In this document: one piece after another, positions 62,605 to 64,000 of the stretch
How positions within the stretch are numbered: position 1 is the first letter of the stretch
Layout of the letters: every line of letters starts with the position of its first letter
NCBI GenBank assembly: GCA_947495795.1
Contig: CANMAI010000009.1
Coordinates: 62,001 to 126,000, forward strand
Source of the DNA: an uncultured Paracoccaceae bacterium
GTDB taxonomy: Bacteria > Pseudomonadota > Alphaproteobacteria > Rhodobacterales > Rhodobacteraceae
Direction: 5' to 3'
Length of the DNA: 64,000 nucleotides
The notes under the pieces: generated by a model
The model's input: the letters and a program-made list of their open reading frames with translations, nothing else
Databases searched by the model: none
Told to the model about the DNA's origin: nothing
Program-made: the position numbers and the translations under genes

Positions 62605-63066
62605 TCAGATCCCCAATTCGGCAACACCTGGATCAAGCAACTGGCCAAGCCGCATCGAAGCTGTCCGCCCGACCTTCAGGGTCAGGGCCTTGCGCCGGGC
62701 CGCCGCCAGCTTTTCCAGCGGAGCCTCACGAATGACCTCTGCATCGTACCCATCGGCTAAAATCACGCCGGTCTCCTCTGGAAGAAGCTCCAGCGGAAAA
62801 TTCGCATCTACAGCCCAGAAAAACCGGTCGCACCACTCAAGATAACCGCCCCATTTATGATCCGATTGAAAATCCGCACGGCTTGATTTGCACTCCACAA
62901 CCCAGATCTCTCCTGTCCTGTCGAGTGCCAGGACGTCCACCCGCAACCCCCTGCTTGGCATAAATTCCGTCAGGCAGGCATGCCCAATGCGGCTCAGATG
63001 ACGGCAGACACCGCGGGCAAGGATCTGGCCGGGCAACAGAGTGGGTGTAGCAAGAACTGTCTTCAT
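62605..63066 (-). CDS. mmcB: MmcB family DNA repair protein
   Basis: A 153-residue PD-(D/E)xK nuclease-fold protein, part of the DNA-damage response in alphaproteobacteria. The active-site pattern is D44 (RVDVLAL) and E58-C-K60 (VVECKSS). ADFQSDHKWGGYLEWCDRFFWAV is the family signature. The start at 63066 gives MKTVLATP; the upstream Met is less likely. Usually SOS-linked; no LexA box was noticed. Confidence 0.9.
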   Translation of the reverse strand: MKTVLATPTLLPGQILARGVCRHLSRIGHACLTEFMPSRGLRVDVLALDRTGEIWVVECKSSRADFQSDHKWGGYLEWCDRFFWAVDANFPLELLPEETGVILADGYDAEVIREAPLEKLAAARRKALTLKVGRTASMRLGQLLDPGVAELGI

Positions 63067-63099
63067 ACAGGCCAGTATGAACAATAGGAGAACATCTGG

Positions 63100-64000
63100 T
63101 CAAGCGCCCTGCTGCTCCCGCCCATTTTCAAAGTACTGAGTTCCGGTAACGAGGCCAAGCTGTTCCAGCCTGAGCCGGTAGCGCGTAGCCTGCGCCTCCA
63201 TACTGTATTCACTCTGCATCAGCTTTCGCCCGTGCCGCGCGCGTGCCAGCGCGGCCTCCGGGTTCTCTTTCACCCAAAGAAGGCTCTCGACAAGGGCATC
63301 ACCGTCAATCTCGGCCCATCTCGCGCCTGATGTTGGCAAGATGGAATGCTGGCGAGGCACGCGCCGCAGACGGTAGGGCACAGGTATGCAAGTGTTCTCC
63401 GTACAGAAATCCCGCGTGCCCGAGTAATCTGTTACAATCGTCGGACGGCCCAGCTTCAGGGCATAGGCCGGAAGATAGCCAAAGCCTTCAGCTCGGTGTG
63501 AAGAGATCAAGGCATCCGCGCTTGCGATTAGCTTCAAAAGCTGTGGAAAGGTGCAGTATCGGCAAACGGGCCTGATACGCGGGTCTTCTGCCGCAATCGC
63601 CGCGATCTCGGCCATCTGCCCTTCAGGATCGCCCCAATGCTCCTGCGCGACGGGTGTGGATTTGATGATCAGTTCGACGTCGTGCCGTTCCGGGCCAAAG
63701 GCTTGGCGGAATGCGCGCACTGCCGCCAGAGGATTTTTGCGAGATACGGAGGAGTTGGCGTCAAACGCCACCACAAACCGCGTCACACCAGCCTTTTTCT
63801 TCAGGTCCGCAGGCAAAGCTTCTGTTGCCACGTCAGGCACATCAATGCCCTTTCGCATCAGAATCACCCGGCCCGAAAATGCAGGCTGATAGATCTTTTG
63901 AAGAAAGGCCGAAGGCACCCAGATCTCATCCAGCATATCAAGGGCCAACCGATGTGCCTGAGGTATCCTGTCCAACTCCCAAAGCAGAAACCCGATCTGA
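63100..64000 (-). CDS. Family 1 glycosyltransferase (5' end outside the window)
   Basis: A GT-B-type glycosyltransferase, 299 codons visible; the frame continues to the window end with ...GFLLWELDRIPQAHRLALDMLDEIWVPSAF, a common family stretch, so the N-terminus lies beyond base 64000. The conserved nucleotide-sugar site has RAEGFGYLPAYALKLGRPTIVTDYSG, with the usual E-x7-E region altered to E-G-F-G. Probably builds a surface polysaccharide; the acceptor is unknown. It is on the same strand as mmcB, 33 bases upstream. Confidence 0.88.
   Translation of the reverse strand, partial: QIGFLLWELDRIPQAHRLALDMLDEIWVPSAFLQKIYQPAFSGRVILMRKGIDVPDVATEALPADLKKKAGVTRFVVAFDANSSVSRKNPLAAVRAFRQAFGPERHDVELIIKSTPVAQEHWGDPEGQMAEIAAIAAEDPRIRPVCRYCTFPQLLKLIASADALISSHRAEGFGYLPAYALKLGRPTIVTDYSGTRDFCTENTCIPVPYRLRRVPRQHSILPTSGARWAEIDGDALVESLLWVKENPEAALARARHGRKLMQSEYSMEAQATRYRLRLEQLGLVTGTQYFENGREQQGA

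Noticed and set aside
1-64000. CRISPR array, integrase, transposase or rRNA
   Set aside because: No regularly spaced direct repeats, no integrase or transposase motifs and no rRNA sequences were recognised on either strand.

Overview
The window is a high-GC chromosomal segment from an alphaproteobacterium, most likely Rhodobacterales (Roseobacter group or a close relative). Supporting signs are a tRNA-His gene with no encoded G-1 and with A73, a trait of many alphaproteobacteria; a heterotetrameric sarcosine oxidase operon; a DMSP-demethylase-type protein; small proteins that look like the families DUF4453 and DUF6324, typical of that order; MmcB; and a class I PHA synthase. No rRNA, CRISPR array, integrase or transposase was recognised.

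Layout. 1-3 kb: 3' end of phoB, an orphan TRAP solute-binding protein, a decayed second copy of the phoB 3' end, and an AT-rich membrane-protein gene of foreign composition. 3-12 kb: rimO, a PstS-OmpA fusion, a DmdA/GcvT-family gene, an Lrp regulator divergent from hpd (tyrosine catabolism), a conserved protein of unknown role, a receiver-domain protein and a lipoprotein. 11.6-17.8 kb: a xylose-type sugar ABC operon (xylF-xylH-xylG, minus strand) divergent from its ROK repressor, with two matching palindromic operators, followed by an ASPIC/UnbV repeat protein that overlaps the repressor gene. 17.8-27.9 kb: tRNA-Glu, recJ, a small membrane protein, glpX, a cyclase-family protein, lipoproteins, and an aminotransferase / RraB-like / (repeat) / hom / DUF3592 cluster. 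28-31.5 kb: phaC with a DUF4453 protein and a DUF2711-like accessory gene. 31.8-36 kb: a two-gene c-type cytochrome operon, a TetR-GST pair, an acyltransferase and a GNAT. 36-41.3 kb: an orphan form II CoxL-like molybdoprotein, a GH19 lysozyme-like gene, and a DUF1330/crotonase pair divergent from a TetR regulator with a near-ideal operator. 41.5-47.5 kb: two DUF3592-type membrane proteins, valS and a PLP aminotransferase. 47.5-57 kb: a class V aminotransferase, a family 2 glycosyltransferase, ygfZ, an inositol monophosphatase family gene, a BNR-repeat protein, a Tat-exported 5'-nucleotidase, a single-domain globin-sensor-like protein, efp and an O-antigen ligase-like protein. 57-64 kb: soxBDAG, tRNA-His, a small protein, mmcB and a partial glycosyltransferase.

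The most interesting signals are two different repeats that have entered the valS reading frame without breaking it. One is a palindromic element (about 44440-44527). The other is an element made of CTTGCACT plus three 11-bp units (45451-45491), and a second copy of it lies between genes 4 kb away (41481-41521). Others are the diverged phoB remnant, the stand-alone globin-coupled-sensor-type protein at 54520, the paired ROK operators, and the TetR operator that overlaps a promoter and may drive a leaderless mRNA. No large undescribed multi-gene system was found. Most of the window is conserved housekeeping and metabolic content with small accessory insertions.
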